Shown here piece by piece: positions 29,446 to 40,670 of a stretch of 64,000 nucleotides of DNA (its first letter is position 1; each line of letters starts with the position of its first letter). The notes beneath the pieces are model-generated. The model was not told where the DNA came from. It saw nothing but the letters and a program-made list of their open reading frames with translations, and did not search any database. A program made the position numbers and the translations under genes. This stretch comes from Panonychus citri (taxonomy: Eukaryota > Arthropoda > Arachnida > Trombidiformes > Tetranychidae). Where the stretch lies: assembly GCF_014898815.1 (NCBI RefSeq), contig NW_026515428.1:1426001-1490000 (forward strand). The letters run 5' to 3'.

Positions 29446-30449
29446 CACCTTCCTGATTTCCACCACCCACTCTACAGAATCTTCACCATGAATATAATGT
29501 TCTATTATCGATTCTTTCTCCTCCCACCTTCCTCCTGATTCCCTCCCTTTGATCATCTTCTTCCTCTCCTCCTCTTGATAATGATGAACTTTCCTTCAAC
29601 CTAATCAACTACCTTAATCTAATCATCATCATGATGATAATTATAAATTAACCTAAACTAACGATATGGTTCATCAACAATTACGTTTACGTACCAATAA
29701 CCACATCAACTGAATCTGGTTTTTCAGGTATATATCACATTACCTTTTATCTCATCAATTGTTACCTGAAAATTTGATTTACAGGTAACAATTTGAGGCA
29801 TTTTTTTTCAATAAATTATATCTTCTTGTCAATTGTGCTTTGTTGTTGCTCATTCTGCTTACATGAATTGTGGTGGTTGATGGTGATGATGATGATGATG
29901 ATGGTGGTGGGTGAGAGGGAGAAGGTGGAATCAATTTGAACACACAAACAATTGTAATTGGCAACAATTTACTGTCTGATTGTTTCACGTTAACAATCAA
30001 TATTCAATTGATAACGATTGTTGATTCTTCTTCAACAATTAGTAAACAATTATCAATCCAAATAGAACCTTTTTTATGGCTCAACAAATTTACTCAACAA
30101 TCAGACTAATTAAATTTTAAACTTAATTAATGGAAACAAATGACAATCTAAATAACAAATCAATTCAACCATGAAAACTATTATTATATTTATATCTCAT
30201 GAAGTTGATAATGATTTCCTATGAATATCATGAGAGTTCATGGAAATGTAAATGTTGGAAAAATTTCAAAAACTTTCAATTGAGAAAAGTTTTTTTCTCT
30301 TAACATTTGATTGTCATCTAAATGGTATTGATTGTGAGGATTATCATAATCTGAGAATGAAACAATTAACCATGAAGGTGTAGATTTGATGGTGGTGGAG
30401 GTTGATTTCAATTACCACCGTTGGCGAGTTAATTGTTTCGATGATTAAA

Positions 30450-30454
<5 letters not shown>

Positions 30455-30489
<35 letters not shown>
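30455..30489. repeat. (GA)n microsatellite
   Basis: About 17 GA units. Confidence 0.96.
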
Positions 30490-30496
<7 letters not shown>

Positions 30497-33400
30497 CTTG
30501 AGTAACTTTCATCTTCTCTTGATTAATGATTCACTTCCATGAGGGTGGGGTAACTGTGGGTGGAGTAATTTGGTGTAAGTTCACTAATGATAATTCAAGT
30601 AGCATAAATGATAATAATATTAACAGAAGCAAAAAAAGTTTCGAACCTTGAAAAGTTCTAGAAAACTTTTCGAGTTCATTTATCTGCAGAATTTTTTTTC
30701 TATTACCCATTGAAATGTAATTCCAACTACACGAACAATATCCCAAATACACAAGCAACAATCAGTTAATTGTGTTAATTTGTTTGCCTCCTTTTCTGAC
30801 CAATTACAGGTAAACCCACAATAATCAATCATCAATTATCACTTTTCAATCATCACCTCCAAATCTATCAGATCATGATCACCATGATCAGTGAGTTAAT
30901 TTGAATTCAAGTGAGAAAGAAAAATATTTTTTTAATCAACTAAAAATCAATTGATTGCACTTTTTGTGTGTTTGACAAAAGTTTGATTAGCAAATTGAAC
31001 GCGAGAAGCAAAAAAAAAAGATCAATCTATTAATTGTGAACAATCAAGGGATAAATAGGTAAACAATTATGGCTTTTAAACTGTCAAACGATTGAGAAAA
31101 TTGTCAACAATTAAAGTAACAATTTACATTTCATTAGATCCATTAAATGGTTTAGATTATCAAACTTAATAATAAAATCATTTCTCAAAAAAATAGCTAC
31201 TCATTTGAAAGGTAACACATTGATTGTTACAATTTATGCTTGATTGTTGATGATATTTATATGTTGAGGACGAAATCAAGGATTGTCAAAATATTACACA
31301 TTTATTAAATCTAATTGTTGGACTAAGTCATTGAAGGAGCAAAATACAATCAAGAAAAACGATCAATGAAAAACTAAACAATCGAGGAAATAACAACAAG
31401 GAAAATAGAGAAAGAAAAACTTGAACCATCTCGATCTTTCATTTCCTCCTCTCTCTCTCTCTTCATCTTCATCTTCCACTCTTCAGTTGACCTCAATTCA
31501 TCCAGGTAACCATTTCATACCTGTGACTATTTATATTACTCATCCTCAATATCGGCCATTGAAAGGGTGTTATTATAAACGCTGATGAGAGTTTAAGTTT
31601 ACACTTCATTTTGTTTGGTGTGTCAAAGATAAAGGTAAATCCTGTCAATCATATTGCTACCTTTTCATGTTGATTACCTGTCGTTGTTGTTGTTGTTTAT
31701 TGAAAGAGAAAGAAGAAAAATATTATTCGAAAAAAAGAAAACAGAAATTCTGTCAATGAGTGTTGACCATTGAAACACCAACAACACCAACAACAACAAC
31801 AACACACACACACACACTTCAACTCGTGTCCATTTCTAATAAGATAAGAGGAATCAGTTAATTCAGTTAAAAACGGAATCATAACTGAGAACCATCAAGA
31901 TTGGGTAACTCGTTTTAAAACTGATGAGAATGGGAATGGAAATGATGATAAAAACGATGATGATGGTGATGAAGATAAACTAATGTAACTAAAAAAAGTA
32001 CCACAATGATAACAATTAATTCAAAGAAAAAGGGTTCTCAAAATTCATGACGATTCCAGAATGAAAGTGTGAATAAAGTGTAAGCCTTGGAGGTTTGTTG
32101 ATTAATTGTTTCAGATGAGCTGATAGCAATTAAGAAAACAACAACAACAACAATTTAAATTGTACGAAACAAAAAAAAACAACACAAACTTGAATATCTT
32201 ATCTTGATGATAATGAATTCACATTAATTGTATAATTAACATGAGCAAGAGCCACTTTGAGTAAATTGAAATTCATTGAGAGATTCAGGGTTTTTTTATA
32301 CCTTTTTTTACATGATTATTATCAAAATTTCATCATCCTCATGATAATGCTAATGAAGATGATGATGATGATAAATTTGTTTTTCTTTTACCATCTCCAT
32401 GATTCAAGTAAAGTTAAATCTGATGATGAGACAATAAGTAAAGTTAATTGGATGGTAAGTGAATCTAATCATGAAAAATCATGAACAAGTGAAAATATTA
32501 TCATGAAAATTGATTCTGTTGTTGATTTTGATTCTATAATAATAATAATGAAATGATATACATAATATACTCAATATATACATAAAGATATTGAAAGTAT
32601 AGATTCAATATAGGGTATTGGTTATTTCTAGTGAATTTGCTGTGAAAATAGATTGGGTGGAGGATTATGAAGATGATGATGATGATGATAAAAGTAGATA
32701 CAATGGATAAGTGTGCTGGGAGAAAGAGAGAGAGAGAGAGGAAGAGAACCAATCAAAAAAGACTCAATATCAAGTATTGATGATGAGGATGAAGAGGAAG
32801 AGGAAGTAGTGGAACCCAAAAGAAGTATTTTTATACCCAATCTGTGTTTTCTTGTGTGGTGAATGTGAATCGATCGATAAACCAGAATATTGATCAGAGA
32901 GAGAGAAAGAGATGATGATGATGTTGAGAGATGAAGGCGGAGAAGGAGGAAGAGGAGGAGGTGGTGGTAAGGTTGTTGGGTGGAAAATGAAAGGAGGAAA
33001 ACCAGGAAAAGTTTCATCGAGTAACCAAAAGACTTGTGACTCAATAATCAACTTGAAACTGGAGAAACATTGAATTTGATGATATAATGGATTGGAGAGA
33101 GAGAGAGAACAACTTGGAGATGATGATAATGATAAAGGGAAGATGGAGGGTAAGAGTGATAATAAGAGTAGAAGAGATTTTGTTGAATGATGTTGATGAG
33201 ATGATGGTGAGAAAACAGATCATCATCATGATACTTTTTGAATGAACGTGAAAAAAAACGCGCAAAATCATCAACCTTTGAAATAAGAGATGACAGTTAC
33301 ATCTTATTTCATCGTGATTATCATTTTACTTTTTCCCACCGCTTCCTTTTTCCACCATAGAGGGAAAGAGGAACATGAAAAAACACCCTTGATATTAAAT

Positions 33401-34576
33401 CTTTGGTTGAAAGTTCTAATTGTGTCATCATCAGGATTGATTGAGAATACGAAAGATTAGTGGAAGTTTGAAAATTCAAATTCGAGGTTAACTCATCTAT
33501 TAGTGTCCACTAATGACTGACCCAAAGTGGTTTTATCTTTTAACAATGAGTGAGTAAGATTTTAATTATTATCATGATGATGATACTTTTCTTTGAGAAT
33601 AACTTTATCATCATCATGTTCATCATTACTCTGGTCATCATTTTCATACTTTACCAAGTGGAAACACCAAGTGACCATGTCTAATATATCCTTCGTGTGT
33701 TATTATTATTTAATAATAGACACTCAGGTAGGAAAGGTTAGAACCTCAACTGACAGTATCAACAAACAAAAACTGGCCTGAGAATCGTTCTCACTGAATC
33801 GTTTTTGCAGCTATTACAATTAAAAAGTTACTACTAAATAGTTGACTAATTATCTTATCTTAGTCTCTTTTTTTACCTGTTATTATCATCATCATTATTT
33901 ACATTGATAATGAGAATGAGTAAGATGATGATGATGATATTGTAAAGAGATATCACAATTAGCCATGACGAGAGAGAGAGAGAGAGAGAGACTAGATGAT
34001 AAAATCTATGAGTTTGTGAAGAGAAAAGAAATAAACATTTTGATATTTTCTATTCTTTGAAAATTGATCGATTGATAATCAAAGGTCTCACAATGACCAA
34101 TGTCAACACAAATTGACCCTTTCAAATCCTAAATTTGTCTCCAACTATCATTGACCTGGTTTCGTTTTCTTCTTCTTCTTCTCCTTGTGTCCAGCAAACA
34201 AACAAGAGACTGACCTTAAAGTGTGTTAATATTTGACCACAATGAGTTTAGAGGTAAAAGGTAAGAAAGAGAAAACCAAAAACCGTAAATAAACAAACAG
34301 GCACAAAAGAATCAATTGAATTAACAATTTAAATTGCAAACTATTAAATTAGAGCTCTCTCTCTCTCTCTCTTAATCATCATCATTATCTTCAACTTGTT
34401 CAAAACAAAATCAAGGTAATTAGAGGCTTCCGGAGTATCATATCAACACTATTAAGGAACATGAAAACCCTCCACCAACCATTTAATCACCTTTCTCACT
34501 CTCTCATAGACTCTTACAATTTAATTCATATTTGTGTGTCTGGGAAAACAAAGGTAAGTACTACAAAAACAAACAG

Positions 34577-34579
<3 letters not shown>

Positions 34580-34611
<32 letters not shown>
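34580..34611. repeat. (GA)n microsatellite
   Basis: About 16 GA units. Confidence 0.96.
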
Positions 34612-34617
<6 letters not shown>

Positions 34618-35957
34618 AGAAAGAGGAAGATTAAGATGATGATGATGATGAAGGTAAAGTGACAGTAGCAAAATCTTGTAACTACTTTCAGCTAACTGAC
34701 TGTGACTTTGGGTGTTCAGGTTTTCCCTTTAAATTGACGGGTTAATGGCCATTTAAGCCGATAAACGGTCACAATTATACCCTTATCATAATAATAGTGT
34801 AATAATATAATTTTACATGGTGTTGACCTTTTTTTCAACAAAAAAAAAATAACTTATACTTGACCATCATACACATAAACTGACCATTACTTTTCTTTGT
34901 TTAATATTTACTTTTTGTATTAATAATCATTTTCATTCAGCTTCTTGTAACAATTAATCATGTTTACTATTGGTAAATGATTTGTTTTAATCTATCAATT
35001 AATTAATCAACTTTTTGTTTGTTGTTTTGATTGATTGTTATATTTAAATTATTGATTTTCAGTTAACATTTTCATTTCATTTGTAAATTTGCAATTTAAA
35101 TTGTAAATTGTTGATTGAGAAAAATATTATTATAATATAATTATTATTACATTGCAATTGTCAATTGATTTGTTAAATTTTTACACAGGTAGAAATGTAT
35201 ATCAATTTACTTGATTGTGATTAAGGTTAATTGAATAAACGAGTCAAATAATTAAATTGTCAGTCTAACAATTGTAATTGGTTTAAAAGTATTATTTGTA
35301 TTTGGTAACAATTAAATTGATTTTGGTGTTGTTTTTTTTTAAATGTTTCTCATTGCGATCAACATTAAACAGAGTCAAATCATTTTTTAAGTTAATTGTG
35401 GTGATTAATTGATTGAGATTTAAAAATAATCAATATTGTTAATCATCATTGTTAACTAATCAAGGTGGTAATTAATAGTAAATCGGTGGTGGTGGTAATA
35501 GGAATCAAGGAATAGATTTAGATGAGATGATGATTATCAGGGTGGGAAAGTGGATGGTCAATGTATTAAATGGTCAATCAAGGCAAGTCCACAATTAATT
35601 AAATTGTAAGCAAAATAATCAAGCAAAAAAATAATAATAATAATTAACATTTGATTAACTGTACATTGAGACAAAAAAAATCAGTGCATCACTTGCAGGT
35701 AAGATGATGAAGATGAAGATGAAGATGATGATGATGATGATCAAGGTGAGTAGTTGAACCAAAGTGAAATCTTTGTAATAATCAAATTTGATTGTTGATT
35801 GTAAATATATATAAATTATATTGAGATTGATAATAAATTAACACGTTTTGTCCCTCGTATTGATGATAAAGTTTTTCTAAGGTGAAACTTTTTCATTTCG
35901 AACAAGTGAAAAAAAAACTTTTTCTTTCGAACTAATTTGTTTTTCTTGTTTCGTTCT

Positions 35958-36227
35958 TCAGGTGATTAATCTTACCAGATTGTTTCTTTCGTTTTTTTCG
36001 TATAATTTATTCGAGGTGATACTTTTCTCGTTGCTTATTAGCGGATGTTGCATCTGCTTAATTTTATCGTTCCATTCCTTAATTTGCTCCCTCAGAAAAG
36101 CATCTTCAATTGCACCTCTCTCCTGATCGTATTCAAGACAACCGATACCTTCAAGTTTCTCCAGGTCAATCCAACCCTTACAGTAGACACAAACACCATT
36201 CATGATGAAACTTGACTTAAAATGAAC
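35958..36227 (-). CDS. CBFB: CBF-beta copy A, exon 4 (terminal as modelled)
   Basis: Acceptor TTTCAG before 36227; begins VHFKSSFIMNGVCV and reads to a TGA at 35958-35960. The 3' end is uncertain because of the internal GTAAGA donor-like site. Confidence 0.85.
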   Translation of the reverse strand, partial: VHFKSSFIMNGVCVYCKGWIDLEKLEGIGCLEYDQERGAIEDAFLREQIKEWNDKIKQMQHPLISNEKSITSNKLYEKNERNNLVRLIT

Positions 36228-36846
36228 CTGAAATCACATGGGAGAGAGAGAGAGAGAGTAAAGATGACAAGAGAGCAAAGTTTAGAATTCAATTGTTTAA
36301 TTGTATATTGAGATTATCAAGGTGATCAGAATGGTCAAGCTATTGGTCAACTTACCTTATTCCTTTCCTTTTCAAAATCACAGTAATCACTAAAACCATT
36401 TACACATGAATTAAACACTAATTGTAGATTTGTTCCCGTTGGTATAAATACCTGGTGATTGATGGAAAGGTAAAAGTTTATATTGATTAGTATTTTGATG
36501 ATATATAATTAACTGATTGATGGTTGTTAATTAGTGTTAATTAACTTACGAGATCTGTTGTTCCCTCTCGACATCCAGTTTGAAATCTTAGTCGACGTTC
36601 AACTAAAGGGCGATCTTTATAACCAACATAACGAATCTAAACAAATCAATGTGATAGAACAATTAATAATCAATTGATTTGAAGTTAATTAACTCATGAT
36701 GGTTAACATACCTCACATTCACGACTTAATCGACGAAATAGTTCATCGGATTCAAATTTATCCTTCTGATTGGAAACAACTTTTGGTACTGAGAAAAGTT
36801 GTTTAGGTAATTGTTCAAAAATGGTTGGAGTTTCAAATGGAAGCAT
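35958..36846 (-). CDS. CBFB: Core-binding factor beta, copy A (four exons; gene span)
   Basis: Exons on the minus strand: 36712-36846, 36550-36636, 36356-36451 and 35958-36227, all joined in phase 0, giving 195 residues (human CBFB 182). CBF-beta binds RUNX proteins and raises their DNA affinity without touching DNA itself. Diagnostic stretches match the family throughout: QKDKFESDELFRRLSRECE (residues 27-45), IRYVGYKDRP, FIPTGTNLQL (76-85), and MNGVCVYCKGWIDLEKLEGI (115-134), followed by GCLEYDQERG. The RUNX-contact residues known from human CBFB (Gly61, Asn63, Asn104) correspond to Gly80, Asn82 and Asn116 and are present. The start ATG leaves a family-like N-terminus some 19 residues longer than human. 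The C-terminus after residue 160 is lineage-specific, and a donor-like CTG|GTAAGA at 35976/35975 could instead splice to a downstream exon. Sister gene copy B lies 1.8 kb upstream on the same strand. Family identity is strong; one-to-one orthology with Bro or Bgb is not claimed. Confidence 0.94.
36356..36451 (-). CDS. CBFB: CBF-beta copy A, exon 3
   Basis: Acceptor CACCAG before 36451; 32 codons carrying TGTNL and the YCDFEKERNK counterpart of human YVDLEREAGK. Donor GTAAGT, phase 0. Confidence 0.93.
36550..36636 (-). CDS. CBFB: CBF-beta copy A, exon 2
   Basis: Acceptor TTTAG before 36636; 29 codons, IRYVGYKDRP to GTTDL. Donor GTAAGT, phase 0. Confidence 0.93.
36712..36846 (-). CDS. CBFB: CBF-beta copy A, exon 1
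   Basis: ATG at 36846; encodes residues 1-45 ending SRECE. Donor GTATGT follows directly, phase 0. Confidence 0.92.
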
Positions 36847-37364
36847 TTTGTTTGGTGGTTAATTGTTATACGAAAACAAATTCAAGAGAAATTGAATTAA
36901 CTATCAAAATGGTTAACACACAATTATCATGAGATGATTGAGAATTTAGGATTTTTTTGTTGGAGTTTAAAATTCACTTTATTGATTGAGATTATCTCCT
37001 TATAATCCAATCAATTGTGTCTTTTTGTCCTCTAATAATAATGATAATTTCCGTTAATTGTTGTGTAGATCACAAAAAGGTATTAAAATTACTCATTGAA
37101 TTAATTATGAGTATTAACACAATGGATACACTTAGAGAGAGACACACACAGGTAACAGGTAGATAAACACATACACAGAAACACAATACACTTGAGGTAA
37201 TATCTTTGAATAGGATGAGGATGAAAACGATAAGAAGATGAGGATGAAAAGATGATGATATTACAATATTAACGACATGAAATGTTAGGGACTCAAGTCG
37301 CTTATCAAGTCGAGTGTGAGACAGAAATGAGGCAAGAATGAAGATGAGAAAAAAAGACAAGAGG

Positions 37365-37383
37365 GAGAGAGAGAGAGAGAGAG
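37365..37383. repeat. (GA)n microsatellite
   Basis: About 9 GA units inside a purine-rich block. Confidence 0.92.
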
Positions 37384-38515
37384 GATGATGATGATGATGA
37401 GAAAGAGAGAGAGAAGATGATGAAGAAAAAAATGATGAAGGAGGAGTTTCCAGGAGAGTGGAAGGCGGGGTCAGGGTGGTTTTGATGATAACTGCCAACC
37501 AATATTACCAATATCAGCCTATAGGAAAAGTGGGATTGACGGTGGATACACACATACACACACTCCACCACCATCTAGACCACTACCACGACCACTACCA
37601 CCACCATCACCACAGCGGTATTTCACTGAATCGCTAATACATAAACATATGCGTGAGCATTTGGGGTTAGTTTTTTTTTTCTTCTTGCTGCTTTTTACTC
37701 TCATTCTCATTGTGACGAAATTTGAATATTATGTTAATCATAATCCATTGGTTTTAATTGTTGTTCTCATTTATGGGAGAAAATAATTTAATCAATGAAC
37801 AATTTGCTCAACCAAATACTTTTTGCTTCAAGATGATTCAATCATTTAATTACTTTTCATGTATGATTATTTTAATCTAATCTTTTCTGAAATTTAGTTG
37901 AACTTGTTAACCGTTTACTGTTTGGCTTACAACCCATTGAGAAAATGATTTATTCGTGTTTCATTAACGACAACAATTAACAAACCATTTCGACAATTAC
38001 CTCCAGAGAGAGAGAGAGACACAAGGAGAGGTTCTTAATTCTGATGATCACAATTTAGCAAATTTCATTCATATTCACAGGATTATGATAATAAGTTTGC
38101 TTTTCGTTATTATTTTGTGACTTTTGGACTTTTATTGGTTTCGTTTTCGAGGTTTCTTTTCGTTGTGAGTTTAGATTGCAAAAGATACTACGGATAAGGA
38201 GAGAGAGAATAAGTGAATGGAAGAGTGAAACGATGTGCTAATGAGAGAGACGGTGGGAGAAATTGACGAAAAGGTTTTGGATTGAAAAAATTCACACCTA
38301 AGTGTTATGGACATCCATCACTACTACTGGACAATACATGATAATGATGATACATTAAGCGAAAGGTCTTGTCCGACTTTACCTTTTACCTGCTTTTTAC
38401 CTTTAGTGGTCATTGTCAGGGGCTAAGTGGGACTAAATTACCTTTCAATTTTGTCTATTCACTTGTTAAGATTTTGGAAATTGGTTACACACAATTAAGG
38501 TAAACAAAGAAAAGT

Positions 38516-38521
38516 TTTATT
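38516..38521 (-). terminator. Candidate polyadenylation signal for CBF-beta copy B
   Basis: AATAAA on the minus strand about 86 nt past the copy B stop codon. Position is right; no transcript evidence available. Confidence 0.5.
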
Positions 38522-38606
38522 CCTCTTTTTTGTTCTGATTTAACATTAATTACAAATAGATAACAATTAATTAGGTACAAAAAGATATCACGATATTTTA
38601 TATGAA

Positions 38607-38834
38607 TTACACTTTAACTCGATGGGATGTTGATTGAAATGTCCGAAGGTGCTGATCGATTGTATCATTTTCTTGTGGCCTTTTTTTAATCTGCTCTTTC
38701 AGGAGAGTATCTTCAATTTCACCATTCACATGATCGTATTCAAGACAACCGATTCCTTCAAGTTTCTCCAGGTCAATCCAACCCTTACACTGGACACAAA
38801 CACCGTTAAAAATTAAACTTGATCTGAATTCAAC
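38607..38834 (-). CDS. CBFB: CBF-beta copy B, exon 4 (terminal)
   Basis: Acceptor TTTCAG before 38834; begins VEFRSSLIFNGVCV, TAA at 38607-38609. The first ~100 bases are nearly identical to copy A at the DNA level. Confidence 0.92.
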   Translation of the reverse strand, partial: VEFRSSLIFNGVCVQCKGWIDLEKLEGIGCLEYDHVNGEIEDTLLKEQIKKRPQENDTIDQHLRTFQSTSHRVKV

Positions 38835-39349
38835 CTGAAAGTGGAAATATTAAAATTTTCATTAGCAAATTTTCAACAGTAAAAAATTGTCCAAAGTTCT
38901 GGTGGTCAATACGGTCAACTTACCTTTCTATTTTCCAGGATATTAATATTACCGGGGCTCAAAATTAGTTGTAAGTGAATTGCGGTTGACACAAATACCT
39001 GAAATTAATGTTAATTGTGATTAGAATTAAAATAAGAATATAAATAATTTTTGACAATCGAAATTAACTTACAATATTTACTGTTCCGGATTCAATTTCA
39101 TTAATGAACTTTCTCTTACGGTGAAATAAAGAGCGATCCTTGTAACCAACATATTGAATCTAAACAAATCAATGTGATAGAACAATTAATAATCAATTAA
39201 TTTAAAGATTAATTAGCTGATGATGATTGCCTTACCTCAGATTCACGACTTAATCGGCAAAACAGTGGATCGGATTGAAATTTATCCTTTTGATTGGGAA
39301 CAACTTTTGGAAATGTAAAATATTTGAATAACTGTTCAATTGGAATCAT
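38607..39349 (-). CDS. CBFB: Core-binding factor beta, copy B (four exons; gene span)
   Basis: Exons on the minus strand: 39236-39349, 39073-39159, 38924-38998 and 38607-38834, all phase 0, giving 167 residues. The exon plan is the same as copy A. Family stretches: NQKDKFQSDPLFCRLSRESE (19-38), IQYVGYKDRS, VFVSTAIHLQLIL (68-80) and FNGVCVQCKGWIDLEKLEGI (101-120). It departs from the family where RUNX contact is expected: the TGTNL loop reads TAIHL, so the equivalent of human Gly61 is Ala73 and of Asn63 is His75. The equivalent of Asn104 (Asn102) is kept. Exon 3 is seven codons shorter than in copy A, with the acidic YVDLERE-like segment degraded to NINILENRK. The reading frame and all splice sites are intact, so it is probably a functional divergent paralogue rather than a pseudogene, possibly with altered partner affinity (inference). 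Confidence 0.92.
38924..38998 (-). CDS. CBFB: CBF-beta copy B, exon 3
   Basis: Acceptor TTTCAG before 38998; 25 codons holding the altered TAIHL loop. Donor GTAAGT. Confidence 0.91.
39073..39159 (-). CDS. CBFB: CBF-beta copy B, exon 2
   Basis: Acceptor TTTAG before 39159; 29 codons, the same length as copy A exon 2. Donor GTAAGT. Confidence 0.91.
39236..39349 (-). CDS. CBFB: CBF-beta copy B, exon 1
   Basis: ATG at 39349; residues 1-38. Shorter N-terminus than copy A; ends SRESE where copy A and human have SRECE. Donor GTAAGG. Confidence 0.9.
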
Positions 39350-40670
39350 ATTGATTGGGGGAACTTAAATTGTAATGAAAACAATCAACTAATCAAAGTT
39401 AAAGTTTATCGTTCTCGACGATTTGCTCAAATGATGTGAGTTAATCGCGCGACTCTTGACCTAAATACGATCTGTCGATCATTCAAAAAAGTTTGACCAA
39501 ATTTCCTGCTAATTTTGTCTCCTTCCAATACTAATCCAGGTTAACCTAATAGATGAAGATTAACACCAACAACATAATTAATCCTCTTCCCTTAATGAGT
39601 TTAATCAAAATTCCAAGTAATTGTAACTTTGAAATTGAAATTTTTTCCATTGAAAAAATTTTCTCCCCTCAAGGGTCAAGGGTTACAGTAGGTAGGTAAC
39701 AATGGTTAATCAATTTCTCATTGATTCCTTTTGTTTTAACAATCAGACAATAATAAAGGAAAACTTTTTGACAATTAGTTCATCACAATTGGACTGGAAC
39801 CTTAGGCGAGTCGGTGAGAAACTTCAAAGGTCACAAGTCACTTTTAGTGGTCAATCCTTTGAACAAATGGAAATGATTTAGACAATTGACCAATAAAAGA
39901 AACACTTAAATAGTAAAATTGGTCAAGAAAACTTTACATGGTCAATGTCCGAATCTCTAAGATTTTGTCTCATTGTCGGAAAACCAAAACACGGCGATTA
40001 GGTTAATCCTTTCGATATCCAAATAGGAATTAACTTTCAATTTTGTAACTCATTTTGACTTAAATTGTTATTTTCTTTTTATTATGATGATTGTTTTTTT
40101 TTCATTTTTTTTTCTTAAAATTGGATTAACAATAAGATAAACATTTCTCTTGGAATTGGATTTTACTTCTGTATGGGAATATCATTGGTCCAGTTTATCA
40201 CAATGTTGCATTTTTATATTTATATCCAAATCCACAGCAACTCCTTTAATCTGCTTCTTAACTTTTGTCACTAATCTTTGAAGGATACAAACAATAAGAC
40301 CTCAGGGTAATACTTGTTACTTGTTTCCAGTGGAAAAATAAAGATCAATGTAATAAAGTAAAAGTCAATTCAATGAACTTTTCCCTCATGAATGAAATTG
40401 TTACAATTTGTAGGAGAGAGAATGAGAGTGAGAGAGAGAGAGAGAGAGAAAATATCAATGAAAGGATTAGTTGACAAGGTAAATTGATTGATATTGTAAA
40501 CAATCACAGAGAGAAAGTGAGTTGGTGGCACTTGAGTGTGTGGTCATTGTTGTCTTCGGTCATGGGTCAGTTTAGTTGATTTATTTTTGTGGTAAAAAAG
40601 GTTAATTGTTGTTGCTCGATAATAATAATAATAATTCATCTTTGTAGTCTTTTTGTTTCGTAAATTTGAT
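39350..40670. other. Intergenic between CBF-beta copy B and katanin p80
   Basis: No exon seen. Contains the copy B promoter region and the katanin 3' UTR, and a GA tract at about 40421-40449. The rest is AT-rich unique sequence. Confidence 0.7.
40580..40585 (-). terminator. Candidate polyadenylation signal for katanin p80
   Basis: AATAAA on the minus strand about 86 nt after the katanin stop codon. Confidence 0.5.

Larger units (their letters stand above)
26574..35957. other. Intergenic, no gene seen (downstream flank of CBF-beta copy A)
   Basis: No exon supported. Contains CT/GA tracts (29414-29442, 30455-30489, 34580-34611), a CATCCT-like array (28773-28832), a non-repetitive stretch at about 27410-27580 and several TTCGAACTTTTT-like strings. 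The 3' UTR of CBF-beta copy A should lie at the right end, but no clear AATAAA is visible on the minus strand just below 35958. Confidence 0.6.
36847..38606. other. Intergenic between the two CBF-beta genes
   Basis: No exon seen. The promoter of copy A and the 3' UTR of copy B must lie here. Holds a purine-rich block at about 37200-37450 with a GA tract at 37365-37383, a run of CCACCA-like triplets at about 37560-37615, and an AATAAA (minus strand) at 38516-38521. Long Ser/Leu/His frames on minus at 37070-37574 are simple sequence. Confidence 0.65.

Noticed and set aside
32628..33051. Overlapping minus-strand Ser/Leu/His frames
   Set aside because: Several frames are open at once over GA/GAT repeats; repeat translation.
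37070..37574. 142- and 89-codon overlapping minus-strand frames
   Set aside because: Two frames over the same purine-rich repeat block both stay open, the mark of simple sequence and not coding.
38607..39349. CBF-beta copy B as a pseudogene
   Set aside because: All four exons stay in frame with canonical splice sites and a polyadenylation signal; loop changes alone do not show decay.
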